In this document: positions 8,999 to 16,456 of the stretch, piece by piece
Layout of the letters: every line of letters starts with the position of its first letter
Numbering within the stretch: position 1 is the first letter of the stretch
Origin: Neolewinella marina
GTDB lineage: Bacteria > Bacteroidota > Bacteroidia > Chitinophagales > Saprospiraceae
Length of the DNA stretch: 64,000 nt
Direction of reading: 5' to 3'
Assembly: GCF_002631205.1 (NCBI RefSeq)
Contig: NZ_PDLO01000001.1
Location: forward strand, 496,001-560,000
Made by a program: the position numbers and the translations under genes
Notes under the pieces: model-generated
Databases searched by the model: none
The model's input: the letters and a program-made list of their open reading frames with translations, nothing else
What the model was told of the DNA's origin: nothing

Positions 8999-10082
8999 AG
9001 AGGGCGCCATTGATCGTATCGCGGTCGGCCCCCGTGGCCGAGGCCAGGCTGTTGGGCAACCCTTCCTGTCGCAGCAGGGCGCAGAGGGCCACCAGGGCGG
9101 CTTCCTTGAAGTCGGTGGTAGGCCCCGGCTCCGCGGTAAAGTGCAGGTTTTCCGCCTGCGTATTCAGTTGGTCCATCAGGAACCCGTTGTGGGCCCCACC
9201 CCCGCTTACGAGGACGGACAATGGCTCGGCACCGGGCGCTTGCTGCAGGCTGATCTCGCGGCGGATCGCCCCGGCCAGCCAGACCGAGAAGGTGTGGAGG
9301 CGGTCGCCGGCGGAGGCGGGATAATCCCGGATCACGGGCCAGAGCTCCTCCACCACCCACTGGTTGCTGAGGGATTTCGGGGAGGGCCGCCGGTGGAAGG
9401 GCAGCTCATCGAGGGCAGCGGTGAGTTCGGGTAGCGGATGGCCGGAACGGGCCAGCTTACCGTCGTCGTCGTACTCCGCCCCGGTTTCCCGGGCCAGGCG
9501 GTCCATGATCTGACAGCAGCCGCTCACGTCGCCGGCCGCGTAATCGCCGGAGGGGAGGCGGAGGCTGAAATTGGCGATGCCACCGAGGTTCAGGAAGGCA
9601 GCGTACTGAGGGAAGAGGTGGCGGTCGGCCACCGGGGCCAGGGGTGCGCCCTGCCCACCGGCCGCAATATCGGCCGACCGCAGGTCGGTTACCACGGGCA
9701 CGCCGAGGTGGCCAGCGATGCGGGCACCGTGACCGATCTGCAGGGTGTACCCCAGCTCAGGCTCGTGGTACACCGTATGCCCGTGGCAACCGACGATTCC
9801 CGGGCGCGGCTTTTCGTCGAGAAAGGCGGCGGCCTGCTGCCCGATCCAGTCTCCCAGCTCGGCATCCAGCCGCAGCAGTTCGGCAGTAGTGCACTCCGTG
9901 GCCCGCTGCAGCCGATCCTTCCACTCCGCCGGGTAGGCTACGGTATCGGCGGCCACGACGGACCACTCCTCCACCGGGTCGGTGGCGGCGGGGTTCAGCT
10001 GGAAAGTGCATACGGCCAGGTCGATCCCGTCCAGGGAACTACCCGACATGATGCCCAGAACGGTATGCCGGGCGCCGATCAC
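8988..10082 (-). CDS. anmK: Anhydro-N-acetylmuramic acid kinase
   Basis: Phosphorylates and opens 1,6-anhydro-N-acetylmuramic acid to MurNAc-6-phosphate in cell-wall recycling, in the cytoplasm. The ASKHA nucleotide-binding start GIMSGSSLDGIDLAV is diagnostic. Other family motifs are VVTDLRSADIAAGGQGAPLA (family Asp/Arg region), LNLGGIANFS, DVSGCCQIMD and LVSGGGAHNGFLM. Length is 364 residues, near the family norm. The start codon is GTG at 10082, five bases after the stop of the cytochrome c gene, and the epimerase gene overlaps its end, so the three form a likely operon. MurQ, the etherase that would come next in recycling, is not in the window. Confidence 0.95.
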   Translation of the reverse strand: MIGARHTVLGIMSGSSLDGIDLAVCTFQLNPAATDPVEEWSVVAADTVAYPAEWKDRLQRATECTTAELLRLDAELGDWIGQQAAAFLDEKPRPGIVGCHGHTVYHEPELGYTLQIGHGARIAGHLGVPVVTDLRSADIAAGGQGAPLAPVADRHLFPQYAAFLNLGGIANFSLRLPSGDYAAGDVSGCCQIMDRLARETGAEYDDDGKLARSGHPLPELTAALDELPFHRRPSPKSLSNQWVVEELWPVIRDYPASAGDRLHTFSVWLAGAIRREISLQQAPGAEPLSVLVSGGGAHNGFLMDQLNTQAENLHFTAEPGPTTDFKEAALVALCALLRQEGLPNSLASATGADRDTINGALYAA

Positions 10083-10087
10083 GCGGA

Positions 10088-10456
10088 CTAGAGGTTTTCG
10101 TTGAAGGTCATGGTGTACTTCGCCATGGCCTCGATCTCTTCGGGAGAAAGGATATCTTTAAAGGGCGTCATGATGCCGTTCTCGCTGCCGTTGGTGATGA
10201 TGTTCACGCGGTAGGCGAGGTCGCGGGTAGATTCCTGGAGGTTGGCCGCGCCATTGGTGCCCATATCTCCGTAGAGGCCGTGGCAGGCGATACAGCGGAT
10301 CTTCCAGATCTTCTTCACGTCAATATCCTGGGCCGCGGCAACGGCCGGGGTCTCCGCCGCGGGGGCTTCCGAGGTCGTCTCTTCACCGCCTCCACAGGCC
10401 AGCATAATCAGGGTAAGCAGAAAGAGGGGAAGGAGCCTTTTCATAATTGTTTGCAT
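10088..10456 (-). CDS. Small c-type cytochrome lipoprotein
   Basis: A 122-residue monohaem cytochrome c. The N terminus MQTIMKRLLPLFLLTLIMLAC is a lipoprotein signal with Cys21 as the lipid anchor. A low-complexity Glu/Ala/Thr linker follows, then the haem site CIACH and a distal Met (ENGIMTPF). The start is set at ATG 10456 because the longer frame (from 10477) would begin inside the promoter-like TACCTTGC. An internal ATG at 10444 is equally possible. The protein is expected to carry electrons in the periplasm or at a membrane surface. Its partner is unknown. anmK follows after five bases. Confidence 0.85.
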   Translation of the reverse strand: MQTIMKRLLPLFLLTLIMLACGGGEETTSEAPAAETPAVAAAQDIDVKKIWKIRCIACHGLYGDMGTNGAANLQESTRDLAYRVNIITNGSENGIMTPFKDILSPEEIEAMAKYTMTFNENL

Positions 10457-10473
10457 CTTTAAGTTTCTTGCGG

Positions 10474-10481
10474 GCAAGGTA
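10474..10481 (-). promoter_or_regulatory. Candidate -7 element TACCTTGC for the cytochrome c / anmK / epimerase operon
   Basis: On the minus strand TACCTTGC lies 17 bases before the ATG at 10456. It resembles the TAnnTTTG consensus (six of eight positions). The same word precedes the DUF5691 gene at 16445, which supports it as a local promoter word. It faces the rplY promoter in the shared 175-base gap. Confidence 0.35.
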
Positions 10482-10587
10482 AGTCAACCCGCGTTAACTA
10501 TAAACCGGGCGCTGCCACATTGTTGGGCCGGAAAACCGACCGCTAAAGTTTTTACCCGATATAGTACCTCAGCCGGGATAATCTCCC

Positions 10588-10595
10588 TATCTTTG
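10588..10595 (+). promoter_or_regulatory. -7 promoter element TATCTTTG for rplY
   Basis: TATCTTTG matches the Bacteroidota TAnnTTTG consensus at every fixed position, 36 bases before the rplY ATG at 10632. No well-spaced -33 TTG is seen. Confidence 0.55.
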
Positions 10596-10631
10596 CGGGC
10601 CGATAGCGAAACAGCGCGAAAGTATTACCGA

Positions 10632-11249
10632 ATGGAAGTTGTAAAAGTAAGCGGAGAAGTCCGCGAAAACCTGGGAAAGAAAGCATCAAAGGAGGCCCGC
10701 CGCAATGGACGGGTTCCCGCCGTCGTCTACGGCTCCGGCGATCCCGTACACTTCAGCATTGACCCGCTGGACGTTCGGGACCTGGTCTACACCCCTGAAT
10801 TCAGGATCGCGGAGCTCAGCGTAGCCGGTGCTACCCACCGCGCCATCATCAAGGACTACCAGTTCCACCCCGTCACCGATGAGCTGCGCCACATCGACTT
10901 CCTCGCCCTGGAAGACGGCCGCAGCATCAAGGTAGAGGTACCCGTTACCTTCTCCGGCACCAGCCCCGGTGTCCGCGGCGGTGGTAAACTGCTGGTGAAC
11001 GTTCGTCGGATCAAGATCAAGACCACTCCCGAGAACCTGGTCGACCACCTGACCCTGGACATCAGCAAGCTCGAGCTCGGACAGAGCATCCGGGTACGCG
11101 ACATCCAGCCCGCCGAAGGCGTTGAGATCCTCAACCCCGGTGGCCAGCCCGTGGCTACGGTAGAAGTTCCCCGTGCCCTGCGCTCGGCCGCAACCGCCGA
11201 GAAGAAGGCCGCCGAGAAGGACGCCAAGAAAGCCAAGGCTGCCGGGTAA
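10632..11249 (+). CDS. rplY: 50S ribosomal protein L25/general stress protein Ctc
   Basis: Binds 5S rRNA in the central protuberance of the large subunit. It is the long two-domain form. An N-terminal L25 domain (about 1-93) carries the 5S-contact motif GRVPAVVYGSG. A C-terminal TL5/Ctc beta domain (FSGTSPGVRGGGKLLVNVRR; ILNPGGQPVATVEVPR) follows, with a Lys/Ala-rich tail. The start is ATG 10632 (MEVVKVSGEVREN). The frame is open 39 bases upstream, but those bases lie just after the promoter element and encode nothing conserved. 205 residues. A strong hairpin terminator follows, so the gene is probably transcribed alone. Confidence 0.95.
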   Translation: MEVVKVSGEVRENLGKKASKEARRNGRVPAVVYGSGDPVHFSIDPLDVRDLVYTPEFRIAELSVAGATHRAIIKDYQFHPVTDELRHIDFLALEDGRSIKVEVPVTFSGTSPGVRGGGKLLVNVRRIKIKTTPENLVDHLTLDISKLELGQSIRVRDIQPAEGVEILNPGGQPVATVEVPRALRSAATAEKKAAEKDAKKAKAAG

Positions 11250-11282
11250 TCCCCCGCTCGCCTCACGGCTCAACGATTTTGC

Positions 11283-11314
11283 AAGGGTAAGCTACCAGCC
11301 GGTAGCTTACCCTT
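11283..11314 (+). terminator. Rho-independent terminator after rplY
   Basis: Perfect 14-bp stem: arm 11283-11296 (AAGGGTAAGCTACC) pairs with 11301-11314, with a four-base loop AGCC. A pyrimidine/T-rich run follows (CTTTCTTCATTT within 11312-11323). It lies 33 bases after the rplY stop, before the promoter of the next gene. Confidence 0.85.
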
Positions 11315-11351
11315 TCTTCATTTGGGGCGCTGCCGTCGGAAACACATTTTG

Positions 11352-11379
11352 TTGCGGGCTTACATTTTCCCTATTTTTG
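11352..11379 (+). promoter_or_regulatory. Bacteroidota-type promoter TTG-N17-TATTTTTG
   Basis: The -33 TTG at 11352-11354 and the -7 TATTTTTG at 11372-11379 are separated by 17 bases. This is the best complete promoter match seen in the window. The ATG of the 230-residue gene at 11414 is 34 bases downstream. Confidence 0.65.
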
Positions 11380-11413
11380 TTGGAGATTTATCCTTACTGC
11401 TACCGCCCGGCCC

Positions 11414-12106
11414 ATGAAAAAACAGAAAGTAAACCGCAAGTACAATTTCCCCGACGCCGATCTCTACCAGATGGCCATGGACAGCATCCGGCTCGCCAAG
11501 CGCGACCTGGAGCACTTCAAGCGGGGCTACCAATACGACGGCCATCGCCTCAAGGGCTACTACGACCGCTGCCAGCGCTTCGTGGAGATGCCCGACGACG
11601 ACGAGCTGCTGGGCGACCAGATGGTGGTCACCGACAAGAAATACGAAGCCGCCGAGCAGCTCCGCCACGCCATCCGCTCGGTGATGACCAGGGTGCGCCT
11701 GGCCTTCAGCAACCGCACCGGCCGCTACCGCAAGTTCGGCACCGCCAAGATGGGCGACATGACCGATGCCCAGCTCCTGTTCTGCGGCCGGCGGGTCATC
11801 CGCGTGGCGCGGGCCCAGTGGGACTTCCTGGCCGATACCGGCCTGAACGAAAGCCACCTCGAACGGCTGGCCAAGGCCTGCCAGGCCTTCGAACTGGCCA
11901 TGAACATCCAGCAGGACAAGGTAGCCGACCGCGACATCCACGTGGAGTCGCGCATCGACCTCGGTAACCTCATCTATGAAGAGCTCATCACCGTCTGCGA
12001 CATCGGCAAGGACATCTGGGCGGAAACGGACCGGGCCAAGTACGATGCCTACTGCATCTACGACAGCAATATGGAGCAGAAGCGCATCGCCAAGCAGGCT
12101 CCCTGA
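11414..12106 (+). CDS. Conserved hypothetical protein, soluble and charged
   Basis: 230 residues with no signal peptide or membrane segment. It is rich in Lys, Arg, Asp and Glu and predicted mostly helical (for example RLAKRDLEHFKRGYQ, AEQLRHAIRSVMTRVRLAFS). I do not recognise a family. It has its own promoter and terminator boundary upstream. The DUF92 gene starts two bases after its stop with a GTG, so the two are almost certainly one transcript and may be translationally coupled. The ordered helices and basic N terminus (MKKQKVNRKY) could suit a nucleic-acid or ribosome partner, but that is speculation. Confidence 0.75.
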   Translation: MKKQKVNRKYNFPDADLYQMAMDSIRLAKRDLEHFKRGYQYDGHRLKGYYDRCQRFVEMPDDDELLGDQMVVTDKKYEAAEQLRHAIRSVMTRVRLAFSNRTGRYRKFGTAKMGDMTDAQLLFCGRRVIRVARAQWDFLADTGLNESHLERLAKACQAFELAMNIQQDKVADRDIHVESRIDLGNLIYEELITVCDIGKDIWAETDRAKYDAYCIYDSNMEQKRIAKQAP

Positions 12107-12108
12107 CG

Positions 12109-12870
12109 GTGGCCGCTGCCCCTACCCTGCTCTGGTGGCTGCTCGCGGCCGTCGGCTTCGGCGTATATGCGGTACGCAGGCGGAGTCTCTCCCCGGGGGG
12201 CGCCCTGGCTGCCGGGGCGTTGGGTATCGCGGTGATCGCCACGGCCGGCTGGCCCTGGCTCCTGCCCTTGCTCGCCTTTTTCATCAGCAGTACCGTCCTC
12301 GGCCGCCTGCTGCCGGCTGCGGTGACGACCACCGACGCCAAGGACCACCAGCCCCGCGACGCCGTCCAGGTGATCTGCAACGGAGGCGTTTACGGACTGG
12401 TGGCCGCCGCCGGGCTGGATCCGGTACTCCTACTCGTCCCCATGGCCGTGGCCACGGCCGATACCTGGGCCAGTGAAATCGGCAAGTATTACCGCCAGCC
12501 TACTTATGACATCCTGCTGTTCCAGGCCGTTCCACCGGGCCTGAGCGGAGGGGTAAGTGTAGCAGGAACTGTGGGCGGGGCCGCGGGTGCCGGGCTGGTC
12601 GGAATGCTGGGCTGGGTGCTGCTGCCGGACTACACCACCGCACTATTCCTCAGCATCACCGCCCTGGGCTTCGGCGGCATGCTGGTGGATTCGGTATTGG
12701 GTGCCGGACTTCAGGCGCGGTACCGCACCGCCTCGGGGCGGCTGAGTGATGAGGCCCTCCCCGACACCCAGCTCATCAGCGGCCGCCGGTGGATGACGAA
12801 CGACCTGGTCAACCTGATCGCTATCGCGGCCACCACCGCCGTGGCCCTCGGGCTGGAGTTTCTGGGCTGA
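12109..12870 (+). CDS. DUF92/TMEM19-family membrane protein
   Basis: A 253-residue polytopic membrane protein with about six hydrophobic segments, starting with GTG two bases after the upstream stop. Family motifs are present: LSPGGALAAGALG near residue 25, ATADTWASEIGK near residue 120, GGVSVAGTVGG, and the C-terminal ISGRRWMTNDLVNL. DUF92 includes plant VTE6 phytyl-phosphate kinase and archaeal homologues, so a role in isoprenoid alcohol phosphate metabolism is possible. No bacterial function is firmly assigned. Length is normal for the family. Confidence 0.85.
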   Translation: MAAAPTLLWWLLAAVGFGVYAVRRRSLSPGGALAAGALGIAVIATAGWPWLLPLLAFFISSTVLGRLLPAAVTTTDAKDHQPRDAVQVICNGGVYGLVAAAGLDPVLLLVPMAVATADTWASEIGKYYRQPTYDILLFQAVPPGLSGGVSVAGTVGGAAGAGLVGMLGWVLLPDYTTALFLSITALGFGGMLVDSVLGAGLQARYRTASGRLSDEALPDTQLISGRRWMTNDLVNLIAIAATTAVALGLEFLG

Positions 12871-12906
12871 GGCACCGGAAACCCCGGCGAAAACCCTTCC
12901 GCCCGG

Positions 12907-12923
12907 GCACCCGCGTCCCCGCC
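12907..12923 (+). repeat. Dispersed 17-mer GCACCCGCGTCCCCGCC, copy 1
   Basis: Exact copy of a 17-base word that also occurs at 42711-42727 (same strand) and 57696-57712 (opposite strand). Near-copies are at 22428-22444 and 25289-25305. This one lies between the DUF92 gene and gpmI, ten bases before the gpmI promoter element. Confidence 0.6.
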
Positions 12924-12932
12924 AAAGGTGGT

Positions 12933-12940
12933 TACCTTCG
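12933..12940 (+). promoter_or_regulatory. Candidate -7 element TACCTTCG for gpmI
   Basis: TACCTTCG lies 19 bases before the gpmI ATG at 12960. The same octamer precedes the amidohydrolase gene at 6752. Confidence 0.4.
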
Positions 12941-12959
12941 CGGCAAATATCTGCACGAC

Positions 12960-14498
12960 ATGAAAGCCGCCAAAACACTGCTGGTCATTCTCGATGGTTG
13001 GGGACTCGGACAGCGCCCCGAAGCCGACGCCCTGGCACAGGCCGAAACGCCGCACTTCGACCGCATCTATCAGTCCAACCCCCACGCCACCCTGGTCACC
13101 TACGGTGAAGAAGTAGGCCTGCCCGAAGGACAGATGGGCAACTCCGAAGTGGGCCACCTCAACATCGGCGCCGGACGGGTGGTCTACCAGAGTTTTGCCC
13201 GCATCAACAAGGCCATCCGCGAAGGGGAACTCGAACAGCTGGCGGCCCTGCAGAACGCCCTGGTCTACGCCCGCGAGAACGACAAGGCCGTACACCTGAT
13301 GGGACTGCTGAGCGACGGCGGCGTGCACAGCCACATCAAGCACCTGCTGCGCCTCTGCGACATCGCCCACGAGGCGGGCAATGAGAAGGTGTTTATCCAC
13401 GCCTTCACCGACGGACGCGACGTGGCCCCCACCTCCGGACTGGGTTACCTGCGGACCCTCCTGGACCACATCAAGTTCCAGCCCACCCGGCTTGCAACCG
13501 TGACCGGCCGCTTCTACGCCATGGACCGGGATACGCGCTGGGAACGCATCGCGGAGGCCTACCACGCCATGGTGAACGGGAAGGGAGAGCGGACCCGCGA
13601 CGTCCTGGAAACGGTACAGCAACACTACGACGCCGGCACCACCGACGAATTCCTCAAGCCCATCGTGCTCACCGACGCCGACGGCCAGCCCGTGGCCAAC
13701 ATCGAGGAGGGAGACGTAGTGATCTGCTTCAACTTCCGTACCGACCGGCCCCGGCAGATCACCCGGGCCCTGACGCAGGAAGACTTCCCCGAGCAGAAGA
13801 TGTACCGCCTGCGCAACCTGCGCTACATCTGCATGACGCAGTACGACGACAAGTTCCAGGACGTGGAGGTGCTCTTCACCCCCGACGACCTGACGAAGAC
13901 GATGGGACAGGTGGTCAGCGAGGCCGGAAAAACCCAGGTGCGCATCGCCGAAACGGAGAAGTACGCCCACGTCACCTTCTTCTTCAGTGGCGGGCAGGAG
14001 GATCCCTTCCCCGGCGAGCGCCGCATCCTCATCGACAGCCCGCGGGACGTGGAGACCTACGACGAGAAGCCGGAGATGAGCGTCTACGGCGTCACGGACG
14101 CCATCGTGCGCGACATTGAGGAGAACGCCCCCGACTTCATCTGTCTCAACTACGCCAATACGGATATGGTGGGCCACACCGGGGTATGGGAGGCTGCCAT
14201 ACGGGCCGCCGAGGCGGTCGACGAGTGCCTGGGCCGCCTGTTGGCGGTGGCTACCGTCCACGGCTACCATACGCTGGTGATCGCCGACCACGGCAACTCC
14301 GACGTGATGATCAACGAAGACGGCAGCGTGAATACCGCCCACACCACCAACCCGGTGCCCGTCGTGTACGTAGGCCCCGCGGCCGACGAGGTGAAGTTCC
14401 GCGGCAACGGAAAGCTGGGCGACGTGGCCCCTACCCTGCTGCAGTTCCTCGGCGTGCCCCAGCCCAGGGAGATGACCGGTCAGAGTTTATTGGTCTGA
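12960..14498 (+). CDS. gpmI: 2,3-bisphosphoglycerate-independent phosphoglycerate mutase
   Basis: Interconverts 3- and 2-phosphoglycerate in glycolysis/gluconeogenesis in the cytoplasm, using two manganese ions. 512 residues, the normal length. D12 in VILDGWGLG is a metal ligand. S62 in QMGNSEVGHLNIGAGR is the phosphorylated nucleophile, in the same position as in the well-studied Geobacillus enzyme. Other motifs are AFTDGRDVAPTSG, GRFYAMDRD, FRTDRPRQ, NYANTDMVGHTG and ADHGNSD near residue 443. The start ATG 12960 (MKAAKTLLVILDG) is fixed by homology. The open frame upstream is not coding. Confidence 0.97.
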   Translation: MKAAKTLLVILDGWGLGQRPEADALAQAETPHFDRIYQSNPHATLVTYGEEVGLPEGQMGNSEVGHLNIGAGRVVYQSFARINKAIREGELEQLAALQNALVYARENDKAVHLMGLLSDGGVHSHIKHLLRLCDIAHEAGNEKVFIHAFTDGRDVAPTSGLGYLRTLLDHIKFQPTRLATVTGRFYAMDRDTRWERIAEAYHAMVNGKGERTRDVLETVQQHYDAGTTDEFLKPIVLTDADGQPVANIEEGDVVICFNFRTDRPRQITRALTQEDFPEQKMYRLRNLRYICMTQYDDKFQDVEVLFTPDDLTKTMGQVVSEAGKTQVRIAETEKYAHVTFFFSGGQEDPFPGERRILIDSPRDVETYDEKPEMSVYGVTDAIVRDIEENAPDFICLNYANTDMVGHTGVWEAAIRAAEAVDECLGRLLAVATVHGYHTLVIADHGNSDVMINEDGSVNTAHTTNPVPVVYVGPAADEVKFRGNGKLGDVAPTLLQFLGVPQPREMTGQSLLV

Positions 14499-14582
14499 CC
14501 GCCGGTGGCCGACAGAAACGGGAGGGGCCATAACCTATCCCGGATCTGCTTGTTTGATGGGGGTAACTATTGAAGAGAACCG

Positions 14583-15296
14583 ATGAACTACCTCCTTTTG
14601 CCCTTCCTGCTGCTGTTTCTGAGCCTGACCGCCTGCGACAGCCAGCGCAACAGCGCCGGAACGGCCACCTCCGAAACCACCCCGGCGGCCGAAACCCCCA
14701 GTGCCGTAGAGGACATCACCATCGAGGAGCTTGACGCCCGCTACCCCGAGGCCGCAAAGGCCTACTTTGCCGGGGGCTGCTTCTGGTGCACGGAGGCTTC
14801 CTTCACCCGCATCCAGGGAGTAGTCGACGTGTACAGCGGCTACGCCGGTGGTACGGCCGAAAATCCGAACTACAAGCAGGTGAGCAGCGGGCAGACGGAC
14901 TACGCCGAGGCCATCGTGGTCTACTACAATCCCGACGAGATCACCTACGATAAGCTACTCGACATCTTCTTCGTGGCCCACGATCCCACCCAGGTGAACC
15001 GCCAGGGCCCGGATATCGGCCCCCAGTATCGCTCGGCCATCTTCCCCCTGAACGAACAGCAGCGGCAGGAGGCCGAGGCGAAGATCGCCAAGCTCAACGC
15101 CAGCGGGAAGTTCGACGAAGAGATCGCGACCACCATCGAATCTTCTGAAAACTTCTACGTAGCCGAGGCCTACCACCAGAACTACTACGAAGACCCCACC
15201 AACCCCAACCAGGGCTACGTGCAGAACGTGAGCCGGCCCAAGGTGGAGAAGGTGATGAAGGAGTTTAGCGACATCTTGAAGCCGGAGTACCGGTAG
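14583..15296 (+). CDS. msrA: Peptide-methionine (S)-S-oxide reductase, lipoprotein form
   Basis: Repairs oxidised methionine. The N terminus MNYLLLPFLLLFLSLTAC gives a lipoprotein with lipidated Cys18, so it works outside the cytoplasm on envelope proteins. A Ser/Thr/Pro/Glu linker (about 19-45) precedes the MsrA domain. Catalytic C66 is in AGGCFWC with C69 nearby. The family motifs GYAGGTAENPNY, HDPTQVNRQGPDIGPQYRS and EAYHQNYY are intact. 237 residues including the signal and linker. It lies 84 bases after gpmI on the same strand, and no terminator is seen between them. Confidence 0.95.
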   Translation: MNYLLLPFLLLFLSLTACDSQRNSAGTATSETTPAAETPSAVEDITIEELDARYPEAAKAYFAGGCFWCTEASFTRIQGVVDVYSGYAGGTAENPNYKQVSSGQTDYAEAIVVYYNPDEITYDKLLDIFFVAHDPTQVNRQGPDIGPQYRSAIFPLNEQQRQEAEAKIAKLNASGKFDEEIATTIESSENFYVAEAYHQNYYEDPTNPNQGYVQNVSRPKVEKVMKEFSDILKPEYR

Positions 15297-15345
15297 GTAG
15301 TCCACCCCACCTGCGTGGGCGCCCCTCCCCTAAATATTCGCCGCA

Positions 15346-15927
15346 ATGCACGACATCGAGCCCCACTTCCAATGGCGCGACAACTACCGCGCAGAAGACG
15401 ACGCCGCCTCCCCCTTCTACGGGCGGCGCTACAGTGAGTTCAGCTACAGCAACCGGGTCTACAACTACCTGCTGCACCCGCAGTGGGACGAATTCGGCTC
15501 TGAAACCCTGTACCTGAAGATCCTGTTCGTCGATTACGACGAGCGCTACGCCATCCTTGAACTCATCGGGGAGTGGAACGACGCCTTGCACAACGACATC
15601 ATGTTCCTGAAGCGGGAGGTCATCGACTATCTGATGGCCGAAGGGATCAACCAGTACATCCTGATCATGGAAGGGGTGCTGAATTTCCACTCGGATACCG
15701 ACGACTACTACGAGGAGTGGTACCAGGAAGTGGTGGACGGCGGCGGCTGGATCGCCATGCTCAACGTCCACGACCACGTGGCCGACGAGATGAACGGTTC
15801 GGGGCTGGATCGCTTCCTGCGCTACGGCGAATACCTGAACCACCTCACCTGGCGGCCCCAGAAACCCCGGCGGGTACACGAAGCGATCGAGGGGCTGCTG
15901 CAGACTGAAGTGCGGCGGGTGTTTTAG
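15346..15927 (+). CDS. Conserved hypothetical protein
   Basis: 193 residues, no signal peptide, acidic and rich in aromatic residues (NRVYNYLLHPQWDEFG; DDYYEEWYQEVVDGGGW). I do not recognise a domain. The repeated hydrophobic strands flanked by acidic turns (LYLKILFVDYDERYAILELI; QYILIMEGVLNFH) suggest a compact alpha/beta fold. It starts 49 bases after msrA and ends seven bases from a convergent gene. Function unknown. Confidence 0.7.
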   Translation: MHDIEPHFQWRDNYRAEDDAASPFYGRRYSEFSYSNRVYNYLLHPQWDEFGSETLYLKILFVDYDERYAILELIGEWNDALHNDIMFLKREVIDYLMAEGINQYILIMEGVLNFHSDTDDYYEEWYQEVVDGGGWIAMLNVHDHVADEMNGSGLDRFLRYGEYLNHLTWRPQKPRRVHEAIEGLLQTEVRRVF

Positions 15928-15934
15928 CCGGTTT

Positions 15935-16381
15935 TCAGGCCCGCTCCTGTTTCTGCTTGCGGAGGACGATCCGGCCGAGGCGCCGGTCCTTTCCCAGATG
16001 TTCCGTCGACATCTCCTGCCAAAACCCCTTCAGGGTACTGTCCCAGAGGTCCGGCTTGTAGACGATCTGGTACTGCCGGCTGAACTCCGGAATGACGTCA
16101 TTGTCGGAATCGCCAACGAAATTGATCTCGGCAAGTGCCAGCGACCGGTCGTGGTAGAGGTACCCCTGCAGGTCCATCCGCAGGATGTTGCCGTTGGGCA
16201 GCGTCACGTAGCTGCGGCCGGTGACTTGTTGTCCGCGGATGGTGAGGTACAGCTGCATCGGCAGCGCCTGGTCCGAATAGAGCCCCCCCACCGTCATGGT
16301 ACCTTCCCAGAGGCCGTCGAGGGCGGGCTGGGCTTTCAGGCAGACCGGCAGGAGTAGGAAGGACAGCAGGAGTGTTTTCAT
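15935..16381 (-). CDS. Small secreted hypothetical protein
   Basis: 148 residues with a signal peptide (MKTLLLSFLLLPVCLKAQ), then a mature part that begins PALDGLWEGTMTVGG. The G-L-W-E-G-T opening and the alternating strands (MQLYLTIRGQQVTGRSYVTL; NILRMDLQGYLYHDRSL) are common in small lipocalin-like or beta-barrel exported proteins of Bacteroidota. The ATG at 16381 begins the signal peptide. The frame is open further upstream to 16630, but that stretch is antisense to the next gene. The promoter region is shared with the divergent DUF5691 gene. Confidence 0.75.
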   Translation of the reverse strand: MKTLLLSFLLLPVCLKAQPALDGLWEGTMTVGGLYSDQALPMQLYLTIRGQQVTGRSYVTLPNGNILRMDLQGYLYHDRSLALAEINFVGDSDNDVIPEFSRQYQIVYKPDLWDSTLKGFWQEMSTEHLGKDRRLGRIVLRKQKQERA

Positions 16382-16444
16382 CTTCGGACTTGGGGTGCAA
16401 CGGGAATGTAAAGCAAATTTTCCGGTGTCCGGTTCAGTCCGGCT

Positions 16445-16452
16445 TACCTTGC
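16445..16452 (+). promoter_or_regulatory. Candidate -7 element TACCTTGC, four bases before the DUF5691 gene
   Basis: TACCTTGC ends four bases before the ATG at 16457, the same spacing as at 6752/6764. This implies a leaderless transcript. It lies in the 75-base divergent gap. Confidence 0.4.
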
Positions 16453-16456
16453 GCCG

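Noticed and set aside
12711-14342. Minus-strand open frame of 543 codons opposite gpmI
   Set aside because: Shadow of a strongly conserved glycolytic gene; no domain or plausible start.
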